This document shows, piece after piece, positions 7,794-15,099 of a stretch of 64,000 nucleotides of DNA (the first letter of the stretch is position 1; each line of letters begins with the position of its first letter). Under the pieces are notes generated by a model. That model was not told the origin of the DNA. It searched no databases and worked only from the letters and a program-made list of their open reading frames with translations. A program made the position numbers and the translations under genes. Origin of the DNA: Flavobacterium ginsenosidimutans (GTDB lineage: Bacteria > Bacteroidota > Bacteroidia > Flavobacteriales > Flavobacteriaceae); assembly GCF_003254625.1 (NCBI RefSeq), contig NZ_QJRJ01000070.1, positions 1 through 64,000 on the forward strand, written 5' to 3'.

Positions 7794-8654
7794 ATGAAAA
7801 AATATCCCGTTTATAGTGTTCAGAATTTTAGCTGCAACGATATTCACCGTGATTTTTATGTCAACACTTTTACAGAGCATTTAAAAAATCACAGTTTTGT
7901 CGAAGAACCGCATCGTCATGATTCGTACTTAATGGTATTTTTTACAAAAGGTTCTGGATTACACGAAGTCGATTTTGACCAATTTGACATAAAAAGAGGA
8001 AGTCTTTTTGTACTGCAGCCAGGGCAAATGCACCATTGGAATTTATCTGAAGACATTGAAGGCTTCGTAATTATCTTTTCTCAGGAATTGTACAATTTGT
8101 ATTTTGGACAGAAAAAGATCAACGATTATAATTTTTACCATTCGATTCATAATCGACCAGAAATGGTTTTTGAGGAAAATGAAATCTCAAAAATCCTACC
8201 TTATTTCAATCTGCTGATTCAAGAAAACAGTCAGAATAACAAATATCAATTAGATAAACTGTTGAATTTGTTAGACTGTATTCATATTGAAGTCGCACGA
8301 AAATACAGTGAAACCTATTCCCATCAAACGCATTCGTACAATATCAAAATCAATATATTCGAATCGCTTTTAGAAGAATATTTCAGAACAGAAAAACTGC
8401 CTTCATTTTATGCAGAAAAATTAAATATCACGCTGAAACATTTGAACAGAATCTGCAATGAAATTCTGCAAAAAACAGCGACAGAAGTAATAACAGATCG
8501 CGTTATTTTAGAAATTAAAAGAATGTTGATTGATAAACAATTAGCTGTAAATGAAGTCGCATTCAAAGTTGGCTACGAAGACTACTCGTACTTCTCTAGA
8601 TTCTTTAAAAAACAAACGGGAATGTCACCAACAGAATTTAGAAATATAAAATAA
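7794..8654 (+). CDS. AraC family regulator with N-terminal cupin
   Basis: 286 residues. The N-terminal part has the cupin-like HRHDSYLMVFFTKGSG...PGQMHHWNL (about residues 41-85), which probably binds a small ligand. The C-terminal 100 residues hold two helix-turn-helix motifs, with ITLKHLNRICNEILQKT and the AraC signature VAFKVGYEDYSYFSRFFKKQTGMSPTEFR. It is a DNA-binding regulator that usually activates. It is convergent with the YceI gene and two genes away from pirin. It is one candidate for the protein that binds the shared palindrome upstream of YceI and pirin, but nothing proves this. No autoregulatory copy of that palindrome was found before this gene. Confidence 0.9.
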   Translation: MKKYPVYSVQNFSCNDIHRDFYVNTFTEHLKNHSFVEEPHRHDSYLMVFFTKGSGLHEVDFDQFDIKRGSLFVLQPGQMHHWNLSEDIEGFVIIFSQELYNLYFGQKKINDYNFYHSIHNRPEMVFEENEISKILPYFNLLIQENSQNNKYQLDKLLNLLDCIHIEVARKYSETYSHQTHSYNIKINIFESLLEEYFRTEKLPSFYAEKLNITLKHLNRICNEILQKTATEVITDRVILEIKRMLIDKQLAVNEVAFKVGYEDYSYFSRFFKKQTGMSPTEFRNIK

Positions 8655-8659
8655 AAAAA

Positions 8660-8732
8660 GGCTTCGACTTCGCTCAGCCTGACATGCGATATATCTTGTA
8701 AATGATTGGTCAGGCTGAGCGAAGTCGAAGCC
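8660..8732. repeat. Perfect 24-base inverted repeat (GGCTTCGACTTCGC type)
   Basis: The left arm 8660-8683 begins GGCTTCGACTTCGCTCAG and ends CCTGAC. The right arm 8709-8732 is its exact reverse complement, separated by 25 bases. It starts 6 bases after the AraC stop, so it may also end transcription. The type is familiar as a dispersed palindrome in Flavobacterium genomes, but only one copy is in this window. Confidence 0.85.
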
Positions 8733-8746
8733 CGTTCCTAAAAGCA

Positions 8747-8783
8747 AAAAAGCCTGCACTCCCGAGAAAGGTGCAGGCTTTTA
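8747..8783. terminator. Bidirectional terminator between araC-type gene and YceI gene
   Basis: AAAGCCTGCAC pairs with GTGCAGGCTTT around an 11-base loop, with A and T runs on the two sides. It lies between two convergent genes. Confidence 0.85.
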
Positions 8784-8816
8784 ACCAACCAATTAAATCT
8801 AATCTAAAACCAAAGA

Positions 8817-9350
8817 TTAAGCTTGTTTTGCTAATTGAATTTCGATGTTTAATTTAACTTCTTCTCCAACTAACACACCGCCAGTTTCAAGAGCTGAGTT
8901 CCAGTTTAAACCCCAGTCTTTACGGTTAATTTTTCCTTCAATATTTAAACCAACTTTAGTATTTCCCCAAGGATCAGTCATGATTCCGCTAAATTCTACT
9001 GGAAATTTTACAGTTTTAGAAACACCTTTAATGTCTAAGTCTCCAGTAACTTCATAATCACCATCATCGATTTTTTTGAAAGATGAAGATTTGAAAGTTA
9101 ATTTTGGATGATTTTCTACGTCAAAGAAATCACCACTTCTTAAGTGACCATCTCTATCTGCATTTGCAGTATCGATAGAAGCGATGTCAGCAGAAAACTG
9201 AATATCTGCATTTTCGAAGTTTTCTCCGTCAGTTGTTACTGTTGCATCGTAAGTTCCAAATTTTCCTGAAACATTAGTAAACATCATGTGTTTTACTTTA
9301 AAACCAATTTCTGAGTGAGTTGGGTCAATTGACCATTTTGTAGTTGCCAT
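8817..9350 (-). CDS. Cytoplasmic YceI family protein
   Basis: 177 residues, a complete YceI domain (lipocalin-like barrel that binds long polyisoprenoid-type lipids). It starts WSIDPTHSEIGFKVKHMMFTNVSGKFG and includes F-F-D-V-E-N-H-P-K-L-T-F and the terminal VKLNIEIQL. Unlike the other YceI genes in this window it has no signal peptide (MATTKWSID), so it stays in the cytoplasm. In other bacteria this cytoplasmic type often sits with pirin and redox genes, as here. Its promoter has a strong -7 box and a palindrome at the class II activator position, shared with pirin, so the two should be co-regulated. The physiological ligand is unknown. Confidence 0.93.
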   Translation of the reverse strand: MATTKWSIDPTHSEIGFKVKHMMFTNVSGKFGTYDATVTTDGENFENADIQFSADIASIDTANADRDGHLRSGDFFDVENHPKLTFKSSSFKKIDDGDYEVTGDLDIKGVSKTVKFPVEFSGIMTDPWGNTKVGLNIEGKINRKDWGLNWNSALETGGVLVGEEVKLNIEIQLAKQA

Positions 9351-9394
9351 AATTTTATTTTTTTAAATAATTAATTTATTTCATTTTGATAGGA

Positions 9395-9440
9395 CAAAGT
9401 TACGGTGACAGTTGTCCTGGAGCACTTAACCTAGATTAAG
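9395..9440 (-). promoter_or_regulatory. YceI promoter with upstream activator palindrome
   Basis: The -7 box TAACTTTG is at 9395-9402 (minus strand). No -33 TTG is present. Instead CTTAACCTAGATTAAG (plus-strand reading, 9425-9440) is a near-perfect palindrome centred 34 bp upstream of the -7 centre, about -41.5 from the expected start of transcription. The pirin promoter has the same arrangement with the same spacing. Confidence 0.75.
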
Positions 9441-9488
9441 AAATAAAAAATGTAATAAGTTTTTGATTGTCAAATTTCTGATTGTCCT

Positions 9489-9515
9489 CCTGAGCGATCC
9501 CGAAGCTTCGGGAGA
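9489..9515 (-). terminator. CCCGAAGCTTCGGG palindrome after the ferredoxin-like gene
   Basis: A 14-base perfect palindrome at about 9498-9511 with extended partial pairing (CCTGAGCGAT.../...AGAAGG). It lies just past the stop of the YjdI-like gene. The sequence resembles the central part of a common flavobacterial palindromic repeat, so it may be a repeat remnant that serves as terminator. Confidence 0.5.
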
Positions 9516-9519
9516 AGGA

Positions 9520-9750
9520 CTATTTTTTGTTATTCATATAAAACGTCAAAGCTCCCGACGGACATTTGTTAACAGTCGAGATTATTTTCTCAGTTGTAGA
9601 CTGCTCTGGTGTAATCCACGGTTTTTCTTTAGGACGAAAAACATCTGGATTATTTTTGACGCAATTTGCAGAGTGAATGCATTTTCCAGATTGCCAAACA
9701 ATAGTTACTTCTCCGTTTGTATATTCTTTAGTGAGGTTATTTGGATTCAT
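9520..9750 (-). CDS. YjdI-like divergent 4Fe-4S mono-cluster protein
   Basis: 76 residues. It aligns by eye with E. coli YjdI and the Fer4_19 family: VTIVWQSGKCIHSANCVKNNPDVF, then KPWITP and CPSGAL near the end. Three cysteines are visible in the core motifs (residues about 24, 30 and 63), matching the family's C-x5-C...C-P-x-G-A-L pattern. It probably carries an iron-sulfur cluster and serves as a small electron carrier. It lies between YceI and pirin, all on the minus strand but with gaps of 170-180 bases, so it may have its own promoter. The partner enzyme is unknown. Confidence 0.85.
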   Translation of the reverse strand: MNPNNLTKEYTNGEVTIVWQSGKCIHSANCVKNNPDVFRPKEKPWITPEQSTTEKIISTVNKCPSGALTFYMNNKK

Positions 9751-9931
9751 GGTTTAAAATTTTAAAGGATTAGTTTTAATTTTAAAGTCAGACCAATTTT
9801 CTTATTCATAAAGTTAGCCTTTCTTGTTTTCTTTTTTTTTAATTAAAGGTTAAAAAAAAGAAACGATAATAATCTGATTTCCAGATTTATTATCGTTTCT
9901 ACGTTGCAGGTATTAATTGTTTTTGTTTGAA

Positions 9932-10648
9932 TTAATAATTCATCGGAATGTCCATTAATAAAAATTCAGCATCTGTGTTTGCTTTAATATTCAAAACATC
10001 AGTTCCTGAGATTCCCACTGCGTCACGAGAATTTAATTCCTGACCGTTGATGGTTACATTTCCTTTTAAGATAAAAGCGTAAACTCCGTTTCCTTCTTTT
10101 TTGATTTTATATTCAGCCGTAACTCCAGAATCGAAATTACCCATATTGAACCAAGCGTCTTGGTGAATCCAAACTCCTTCATCATCTGCATTTGGAGATA
10201 AAACCTGAGACAATTTATTATGTCTGTTAGCAACATCCAAAGTAATCTGCTGATAACGTGGCGTAACATTTCTTTTATTTGGAAACAACCAGATTTGTAA
10301 CAATTTGGTCTGCTGATCTGCATTTGGGTTAAACTCACTGTGCTGAATTCCAGTTCCGGCACTCATTACCTGGATATCTCCATTTTTAATTACTTCAGTA
10401 TTTCCCATGCTGTCTTTGTGAGCCAAATCACCTTCAAGCGGAATTGTAATAATTTCCATATTATCGTGAGGGTGAGTTCCAAATCCCATTCCAGCAGCAA
10501 TCGTATCATCATTCAAAACACGAAGCGCTCCAAACTGAATTCTATCTGGATTGTACCAGCTCGCAAAACTAAAACTATGATAAGCGTTCAACCATCCGTG
10601 ATTTGCGTTTCCTCTTGTCTCTGCTTTATGTAATACTATATTTTCCAT
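9932..10648 (-). CDS. Pirin family protein (YhhW-like bicupin)
   Basis: 238 residues from the ATG at 10648. The N-terminal cupin contains the pirin signature: HGWLNAYHSFSFASWYNPDR, then G-F-G-T-H-P-H-D-N-M-E-I with two metal-binding His, then VMSAGTGIQHSEFNP with a third His and Glu. Several pirins show quercetin 2,3-dioxygenase activity or act as redox sensors. Which applies here is unknown. The frame is open up to 10708, but the -7 box at 10678-10685 lies inside that extension and the family starts at ENIVLHKAE, so the shorter start is chosen. Its promoter shares a palindrome with the YceI gene 1.3 kb away. Confidence 0.93.
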   Translation of the reverse strand: MENIVLHKAETRGNANHGWLNAYHSFSFASWYNPDRIQFGALRVLNDDTIAAGMGFGTHPHDNMEIITIPLEGDLAHKDSMGNTEVIKNGDIQVMSAGTGIQHSEFNPNADQQTKLLQIWLFPNKRNVTPRYQQITLDVANRHNKLSQVLSPNADDEGVWIHQDAWFNMGNFDSGVTAEYKIKKEGNGVYAFILKGNVTINGQELNSRDAVGISGTDVLNIKANTDAEFLLMDIPMNY

Positions 10649-10677
10649 GATTTTGTCTTTTATTGATTTTGATAGTA

Positions 10678-10723
10678 CAAAGATACGGTCGATGCAGAGG
10701 AAAAGCACTTAATGTAGATTAAG
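10678..10723 (-). promoter_or_regulatory. Pirin promoter with upstream activator palindrome
   Basis: The -7 box TATCTTTG is at 10678-10685 (minus strand). No -33 TTG is seen. CTTAATGTAGATTAAG at 10708-10723 is centred 34 bp upstream of the -7 centre, exactly as in the YceI promoter. Similarity extends beyond the two boxes (AGCACTTAA on one side, CTATCAAAAT after the -7). Confidence 0.75.
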
Positions 10724-10801
10724 AAAAGATTCTGAGGTTCTAAGTTGCTGATACACTAAGTTTTTTTTGGAGCGGAAATTTTGGTTTTCAAAAGACGTTT
10801 A

Positions 10802-10872
10802 GTCCCGCTATCCGTTACAATCTTTTGTGGTGAACCCCACCACAAAAGGATTTCCACTTCTATCGGGGCTAG
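10802..10872 (-). ncRNA. Structured repeat element, copy 1 (GATAGAAGTGGAAA box)
   Basis: On the minus strand it reads GATAGAAGTGGAAATCC, then a stable hairpin with stem TTTTGTGGTG/CACCACAAAA, then GTAACGGATAGCGGGAC. A second copy at 21825-21912 keeps the two end boxes but has a different hairpin between them. Conserved boxes around a variable stem suggest a structured RNA or mobile palindromic element. It could belong to the bioinformatically defined Flavo-1 RNA class, but the Rfam model could not be compared here. Confidence 0.45.
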
Positions 10873-10928
10873 ATTAGAAGTTTTTGTTTTCAGAAGGAGT
10901 TATTGAGGCAAAAACTTAAAGATTACTG

Positions 10929-11032
10929 TTTGTCATCCTGAGGAACGAAGGATCACACAAGAAATTCCGCCTGCATAATCGCCAATCTTTGTCGAGTTCC
11001 GAGTGTGATCCTTCGCACCTCAGGATGACAAA
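10929..11032 (+). repeat. 104-base palindromic element, copy A
   Basis: The left arm 10929-10958 (TTTGTCATCCTGAGG...GGATCACAC) pairs with the right arm 11003-11032 with two mismatches. The asymmetric core 10960-11002 (AGAAATTCCGC...ATCGCCAATCTTTGTCGAG) is nearly the same as the core of the copy at 36735-36840. The same core occurs inverted in the copy at 18750-18851. Confidence 0.8.
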
Positions 11033-11075
11033 ATTGCGTTGAGTATGCGTTCAAAGAAATAAACTTTGCGACTTA

Positions 11076-11096
11076 GCTCCCGATAGCTATCGGGAT
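11076..11096 (-). terminator. CCCGATAGCTATCGGG palindrome
   Basis: A 16-base perfect palindrome 8 bases beyond the stop of the small exported protein gene. It can end that transcript, although no long T run follows. Probably part of the repeat material in this gap. Confidence 0.45.
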
Positions 11097-11103
11097 TGCG
11101 AGA

Positions 11104-11463
11104 TTATCTAATCCTAATCAATTTCCCTTTCCCAACCACTTTATCAAGATAATTCACAGAAGAACTTTTCTTATCATGCATAAAAAAAGGAATAGTATCT
11201 TTTTCGATTTGGTCTTTTGGAATGCTGATAATCAAATCCGTATTAATGAAATTATCCAGTAGTATTGCGTTGCCATAAGAAATCCTTCCTTTTGGCAGAT
11301 ATTTGTTATCAAAAGCAAAAATACTATCCTTAAAAGTAATTTTATCTTTTAGAATATATGAATCGTTATCTTCTATTAGGTAATTATAACGGCCATTAAG
11401 TTTTTCTGTTTTCTGACTTAAATTAATAGAAAACAGCATTATTAGTAAAGATAAATAGTGCAT
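11104..11463 (-). CDS. Small exported protein of unknown function
   Basis: 119 residues. The first 17 (MHYLSLLIMLFSINLSQ) look like a short Sec signal peptide, with cleavage probably around residue 16. The rest is polar with alternating hydrophobic residues (FKDSIFAFDNKYL, NAILLDNFINTDLIISI), which suggests a small beta-rich secreted or periplasmic protein. No known family is recognised. It is 6 bases downstream of the glyoxylate regulator gene on the same strand, so it is probably co-transcribed with it. Its link to acetate metabolism would be by position only. Codon use does not differ visibly from neighbours. Confidence 0.65.
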   Translation of the reverse strand: MHYLSLLIMLFSINLSQKTEKLNGRYNYLIEDNDSYILKDKITFKDSIFAFDNKYLPKGRISYGNAILLDNFINTDLIISIPKDQIEKDTIPFFMHDKKSSSVNYLDKVVGKGKLIRIR

Positions 11464-11469
11464 AAAATT

Positions 11470-12951
11470 CTAACTATATTGATTCATAAACTGCTGTACA
11501 ACCGCATCTGTATTTTCGTGACGTTTCTTTTTCTCTAAAACAATTGGCGGAGCAGCTCTTTCTAAACAATCTTGTACGGCGCAAGTTTCGCAAGTTACAC
11601 CTACAATTCGTTTTACCAAAGGTTTTCCATCAATGAATTTGAATTTCTTTTTCATTGTCGGATTAATTAGGATTCCAACTGAAATACTTCGAATATAATT
11701 TTCTGCAAAAGGATCTTTTGTAGCCGATGAAAAAACCAAATATTCGTTTCCGCTATTGGCATAACTCGAAATCTGAGCATCAAAAAAATGAGGTTTATTT
11801 TGTCTGATCGCTTCGTCGATAGTTTTTACCGAAACCCATCTTCTGCAATAATGTTCATTCGTTTCATTGGCGTGTGGTTCCTGCTGATGCGTAATATGCA
11901 ATTCCTTGTTGATTTGATAAACATCAGAACCAATTCGGTGAGATAATCTTAAGAAGAAAAGGTTTTTTAGCTGAAAATCTTTTGGTAATAAATTGGTCAA
12001 TCTCTGATAAAAAGATTCAGGTGAAACTTCAAAACTTTCAATTAATTGAACAAATTCTTCCGGTTTTGGATTTTCCTTTTCTAAAAAAAGATTGATTTTG
12101 TCTACAACTAATTTTCTAGGCAAAATTAAAGCACCAGCAAAATAAGAAGCATAAAAATTATTCAAAACCTGATCGAAATTTTCAAACTTAATCCAGGTAA
12201 AAGTCAGTAAGCGATCTGAAATTTTGAGATAATTATAGGCTATTTCTTTGGCTAAAATAAAAGCCTTTTGCGGATCGTCAAGTTCAGTTGAAAGTAATAA
12301 AGTCTTGCTTTTCGGAACATAAATCGAACGTAAATCTCCCAAAGCTTCCTGATCTGTAAAAGCAATTTCTTTTATCGCGTATTCGTATTCTTCTTTTAAA
12401 ATCGCTTCTAGCTCTTCAATGCTGATTTTGGAGTCTAAATTAATCTGAAATGACTTCGAAAAAGCAATTACTTTTTCTTCTAAATCTTCAAAATAATTAC
12501 TGTGCGCTTCCTGATAAGAACGCAAAGCAGCAAGGAAAAAACTTTCTCGGCTTAAATTATAATGTTGTGCAATCTCAAAAATAGTGCTGATAAAAGCATT
12601 GACTTTGGCTGGAGCATTAGCAATAATATCAATTAAATCAGCTTCTTGAATTCCAAAAAGTTCCAGAGGAATCTCTTTTAAAATTCCAGATTTTAAGATT
12701 TCGCCAATCGGAGCGAGGTTATTATCGAGTTTTAAAGACACCATTTGGTCGTAAGTCACGTCCAAATGTTCGCATAAAAGCAAAATTTTATCTGTTTTGG
12801 GATATTTTTTTCCCTTTTCAATCTCGTTCAAATACGATTTTGACAGATTAGTCAGTTTGGCCAAACCAAAAAGTGACAAGTTTTTTTGTGTGCGAACTTG
12901 CTTCAGTTTTAGCCCAAAAATCAGCTTTATATAGTCTTTTTCGATATCCAT
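11470..12951 (-). CDS. RamB-like XRE/ImmA-IrrE regulator of the glyoxylate shunt
   Basis: 493 residues from the ATG at 12951. An N-terminal XRE helix-turn-helix (about residues 12-68, KQVRTQKNLSLFGLAKLTNLSKSYLNEIEKG) is followed by an IrrE/DUF955-like region and a C-terminal DUF2083-like domain. The last part has a cysteine cluster, GVTCETCAVQDC. This is the architecture of RamB/MccR short-chain acyl-CoA responsive regulators. RamB controls aceA and aceB in corynebacteria, and this gene is divergent from aceB. The metallopeptidase HExxH is not evident. The frame is open to 13059, but a full promoter (TTTTG-N19-TATATTTG) lies between, ending 5 bases before the ATG at 12951. The longer starts are therefore unlikely and the mRNA may be leaderless. 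Confidence 0.85.
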   Translation of the reverse strand: MDIEKDYIKLIFGLKLKQVRTQKNLSLFGLAKLTNLSKSYLNEIEKGKKYPKTDKILLLCEHLDVTYDQMVSLKLDNNLAPIGEILKSGILKEIPLELFGIQEADLIDIIANAPAKVNAFISTIFEIAQHYNLSRESFFLAALRSYQEAHSNYFEDLEEKVIAFSKSFQINLDSKISIEELEAILKEEYEYAIKEIAFTDQEALGDLRSIYVPKSKTLLLSTELDDPQKAFILAKEIAYNYLKISDRLLTFTWIKFENFDQVLNNFYASYFAGALILPRKLVVDKINLFLEKENPKPEEFVQLIESFEVSPESFYQRLTNLLPKDFQLKNLFFLRLSHRIGSDVYQINKELHITHQQEPHANETNEHYCRRWVSVKTIDEAIRQNKPHFFDAQISSYANSGNEYLVFSSATKDPFAENYIRSISVGILINPTMKKKFKFIDGKPLVKRIVGVTCETCAVQDCLERAAPPIVLEKKKRHENTDAVVQQFMNQYS

Positions 12952-12988
12952 AATGTCAAATATAGACATTCTAAAAACAATCGCAAAA
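12952..12988 (-). promoter_or_regulatory. Promoter of the glyoxylate regulator with overlapping operator
   Basis: On the minus strand TTTTG (12984-12988), 19 bases, then TATATTTG (12957-12964): an ideal Bacteroidota promoter. A palindrome AATGTC-N7-GACATT (12952-12970) lies over the -7 box, a typical place for an autorepressor. Only 5 bases separate the -7 box from the ATG at 12951. Confidence 0.75.
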
Positions 12989-13006
12989 TAAATATTTTTT
13001 AAATTT

Positions 13007-13020
13007 AGCGAACGTTCGCT
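13007..13020. promoter_or_regulatory. AGCGAACGTTCGCT palindrome in the regulator-aceB gap
   Basis: A 14-base perfect palindrome, GC-rich against an AT-rich gap, 18 bases upstream of the regulator's -33 box and 141 bases before aceB. A plausible operator for the divergent promoters. It differs from the AATGTC-N7-GACATT dyad, so either two proteins bind here or one of the two is chance. Confidence 0.5.
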
Positions 13021-13161
13021 TGTTTTGTAAAAAACTTTTTTATAACATTGTACTGTCAAAACGTATTAATTATGAATTAGTTATGATTTAATTGTTTTGG
13101 TGAAATGAAAAATGATTAGAGAGAAATTTTTTTAATCAAATAAAAATTAAAATCTGCAGCT

Positions 13162-14763
13162 ATGAAAAACCAATTAGAGATTACTGAAATGGCTTTAGAA
13201 ATTCTGGCCGACAAAAAGCTTGCTTATCCAAAAATCTGGACTGAAGAAGCGATTGCGTTTATTACCGAATTGCACAAAAAATTCGAATCGCAAAGAAAAT
13301 TACTGCTTTTGCAGAGAGAGCAAAAACAAGTTGCTTTTGATCAGGGCGTCATGCCGGTTTTTACTCCAGAAACAAAAAGCGTCAGAGAAGGCAATTGGAC
13401 AGCTAGAGAAATTCCGAAAGATTTATTAGACAGGAGGGTAGAAATTACTGGACCTGTTGATCGCAAAATGATTATCAATGCTTTGAATTCGGGTGCCAAA
13501 ACTTTTATGGCTGATTTTGAAGATAGTACCTCGCCAACTTGGAAAAACTTGATGGACGGACAAGTGAATTTAATTGATGCGGTGAACAAAACCATTACGT
13601 ATACTGATTTGGTGAAACAGAAATCGTATCATTTAAATCAAAAAATCGCAACACTTATTGTACGTCCAAGAGGTTTGCATCTTCCTGAAAAACATATTTT
13701 GATTGATGGAATTGAAGTTTCGGGTTCGCTGGTAGATTTTGGTTTATACGTTTTTCACAATCATAAAAGGCTTTTAGAGAATAATTCAGGACCGTATTTC
13801 TACATTCCGAAATTAGAACATTATCTAGAAGCAAGATGGTGGAACAGCGTAATTGATTTTACCGAAGATTATTTAAAACTGAAAAGAGGAACTATAAAAG
13901 TGACGGTTTTAATTGAAACAATTACAGCAAGTTTTCAGTTGGACGAAATCATTTACGAATTGAAAGAACATATCGTTGGATTAAACTGCGGGCGTTGGGA
14001 TTATATTTTCTCATACATTAAAAAGTTTAGAAAAAATCCAAAATTCATTGTTCCAGATCGTGATCAGGTAAATATGACTTCGCCTTTTATGAATGCGTAT
14101 TCAAATTTAGTAATTCAGAGATGTCATAAACGAGGTATTCATGCGATTGGCGGAATGGCAGCACAGATCCCGATTCGAAATAACGAAGAAGCAAATGCAG
14201 TCGCTTTCGCAAAAGTAAAAACCGATAAAGAACGTGAAGTTCGAAACGGTCATGACGGAACTTGGGTAGCACATCCAGATTTGGTTGCTGTAGCAAAAGA
14301 AATTTTTGATAAAGGAATGCCGACTCCAAATCAGATTCATATAAAAAGAGAAAATCGTAAAATAACAGAAGAAGATTTAATCGAACCGCCAATTGGATTG
14401 ATTACAGAAAACGGCGTTCGAAAAAATATCAATGTTGCGGTTCTATATCTGGCTTCATGGTTGAACGGACAAGGTGCGGCCGCTTTACATAATTTAATGG
14501 AAGATGCAGCAACTGCTGAAATTTCAAGATCGCAATTGTGGCAATGGCTTCAAAACAAAGTGGTTTTGGATAATGGCCGAAAATTAGATCTGGCCTATTA
14601 TCATGAATTGGCTTTGGATGAATTTCAGAAAATCAAAACAGAATTAGGAGAAGAAAAACACGAAGAACAGCAATTTCCATTAGCTGAAAAAGTATTGGAA
14701 AGATTAGTTGTAAATCCAGATTTCGTTGATTTCTTGACGATTCCGTGTTACAAATACCTATAA
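13162..14763 (+). CDS. aceB: Malate synthase A
   Basis: 533 residues, the usual length for malate synthase A. It condenses glyoxylate with acetyl-CoA to malate, the second step of the glyoxylate shunt. Visible motifs are FMADFEDSTSPTW (the conserved acidic residues), LIVRPRGLHLPEKH (catalytic Arg), GLNCGRWDYIFSYIKK (family signature), and WLNGQGAAALHNLMEDAATAEISR with the catalytic Asp near the C-terminus. It lies 210 bases from the divergent RamB-like regulator and 336 bases upstream of aceA. The long, repeat-filled gap means aceA may have its own promoter. Confidence 0.97.
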   Translation: MKNQLEITEMALEILADKKLAYPKIWTEEAIAFITELHKKFESQRKLLLLQREQKQVAFDQGVMPVFTPETKSVREGNWTAREIPKDLLDRRVEITGPVDRKMIINALNSGAKTFMADFEDSTSPTWKNLMDGQVNLIDAVNKTITYTDLVKQKSYHLNQKIATLIVRPRGLHLPEKHILIDGIEVSGSLVDFGLYVFHNHKRLLENNSGPYFYIPKLEHYLEARWWNSVIDFTEDYLKLKRGTIKVTVLIETITASFQLDEIIYELKEHIVGLNCGRWDYIFSYIKKFRKNPKFIVPDRDQVNMTSPFMNAYSNLVIQRCHKRGIHAIGGMAAQIPIRNNEEANAVAFAKVKTDKEREVRNGHDGTWVAHPDLVAVAKEIFDKGMPTPNQIHIKRENRKITEEDLIEPPIGLITENGVRKNINVAVLYLASWLNGQGAAALHNLMEDAATAEISRSQLWQWLQNKVVLDNGRKLDLAYYHELALDEFQKIKTELGEEKHEEQQFPLAEKVLERLVVNPDFVDFLTIPCYKYL

Positions 14764-15099
14764 ACAATTAAAAATTAAGAATTAAGAATTAAAAATCTGC
14801 AGTATCTGCCAAATCTGCGAGCGAATAATTTTTTCACGCAGATTTAGCAGATCAAGCAGATAAAATTCAGTCTTAAATTATTTAAACACATAGAAACATA
14901 GATTTAGATTTTAAATAAAAGATAAAAGAAAAAAACTAGTTTTTCACACATAGCTATGTGTATTGAAACTAGTGAAACGCCTTTAACCACAAAGGATAAC
15001 TATGTTTCTATGTGTTAAAAAAAATAAGTCCAGTTAAAACTGAATACTAAAAACTGCAACTGAACACTAAAACACTAACCACTTTAACTTAAGCTATTT
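14764..15099. repeat. aceB-aceA gap filled with palindromic repeats
   Basis: No gene. Two inverted repeats are seen. ATCTGCCAAATCTGCG (14804-14819) pairs with 14837-14852 with one mismatch. AACACATAGAAACATAG (14885-14901) pairs exactly with 15000-15016, enclosing a smaller ACTAGTTTTTCACACATAG / CTATGTG...ACTAGT hairpin (about 14935-14972). The sequence CACGCAGATTTAGCAGATC at 14835 recurs with few changes near 18674, so this is dispersed repeat material. It may also reduce read-through from aceB into aceA. Confidence 0.7.

Noticed and set aside
8660..8732. Inverted repeat as ends of an insertion sequence
   Set aside because: Arms are only 25 bases apart and enclose no gene, so it is a hairpin element or terminator, not an IS.
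9463..9765. Plus-strand ORF over the YjdI-like gene
   Set aside because: It is the antisense shadow of a well-supported minus-strand gene with conserved cysteines and has no family match.
12952..13059. Longer N-terminus of the glyoxylate regulator
   Set aside because: The extension contains a complete promoter and lacks conservation with XRE proteins.
14087..14392. Minus-strand ORF inside aceB
   Set aside because: Shadow of the malate synthase gene. No conserved motifs and no promoter.
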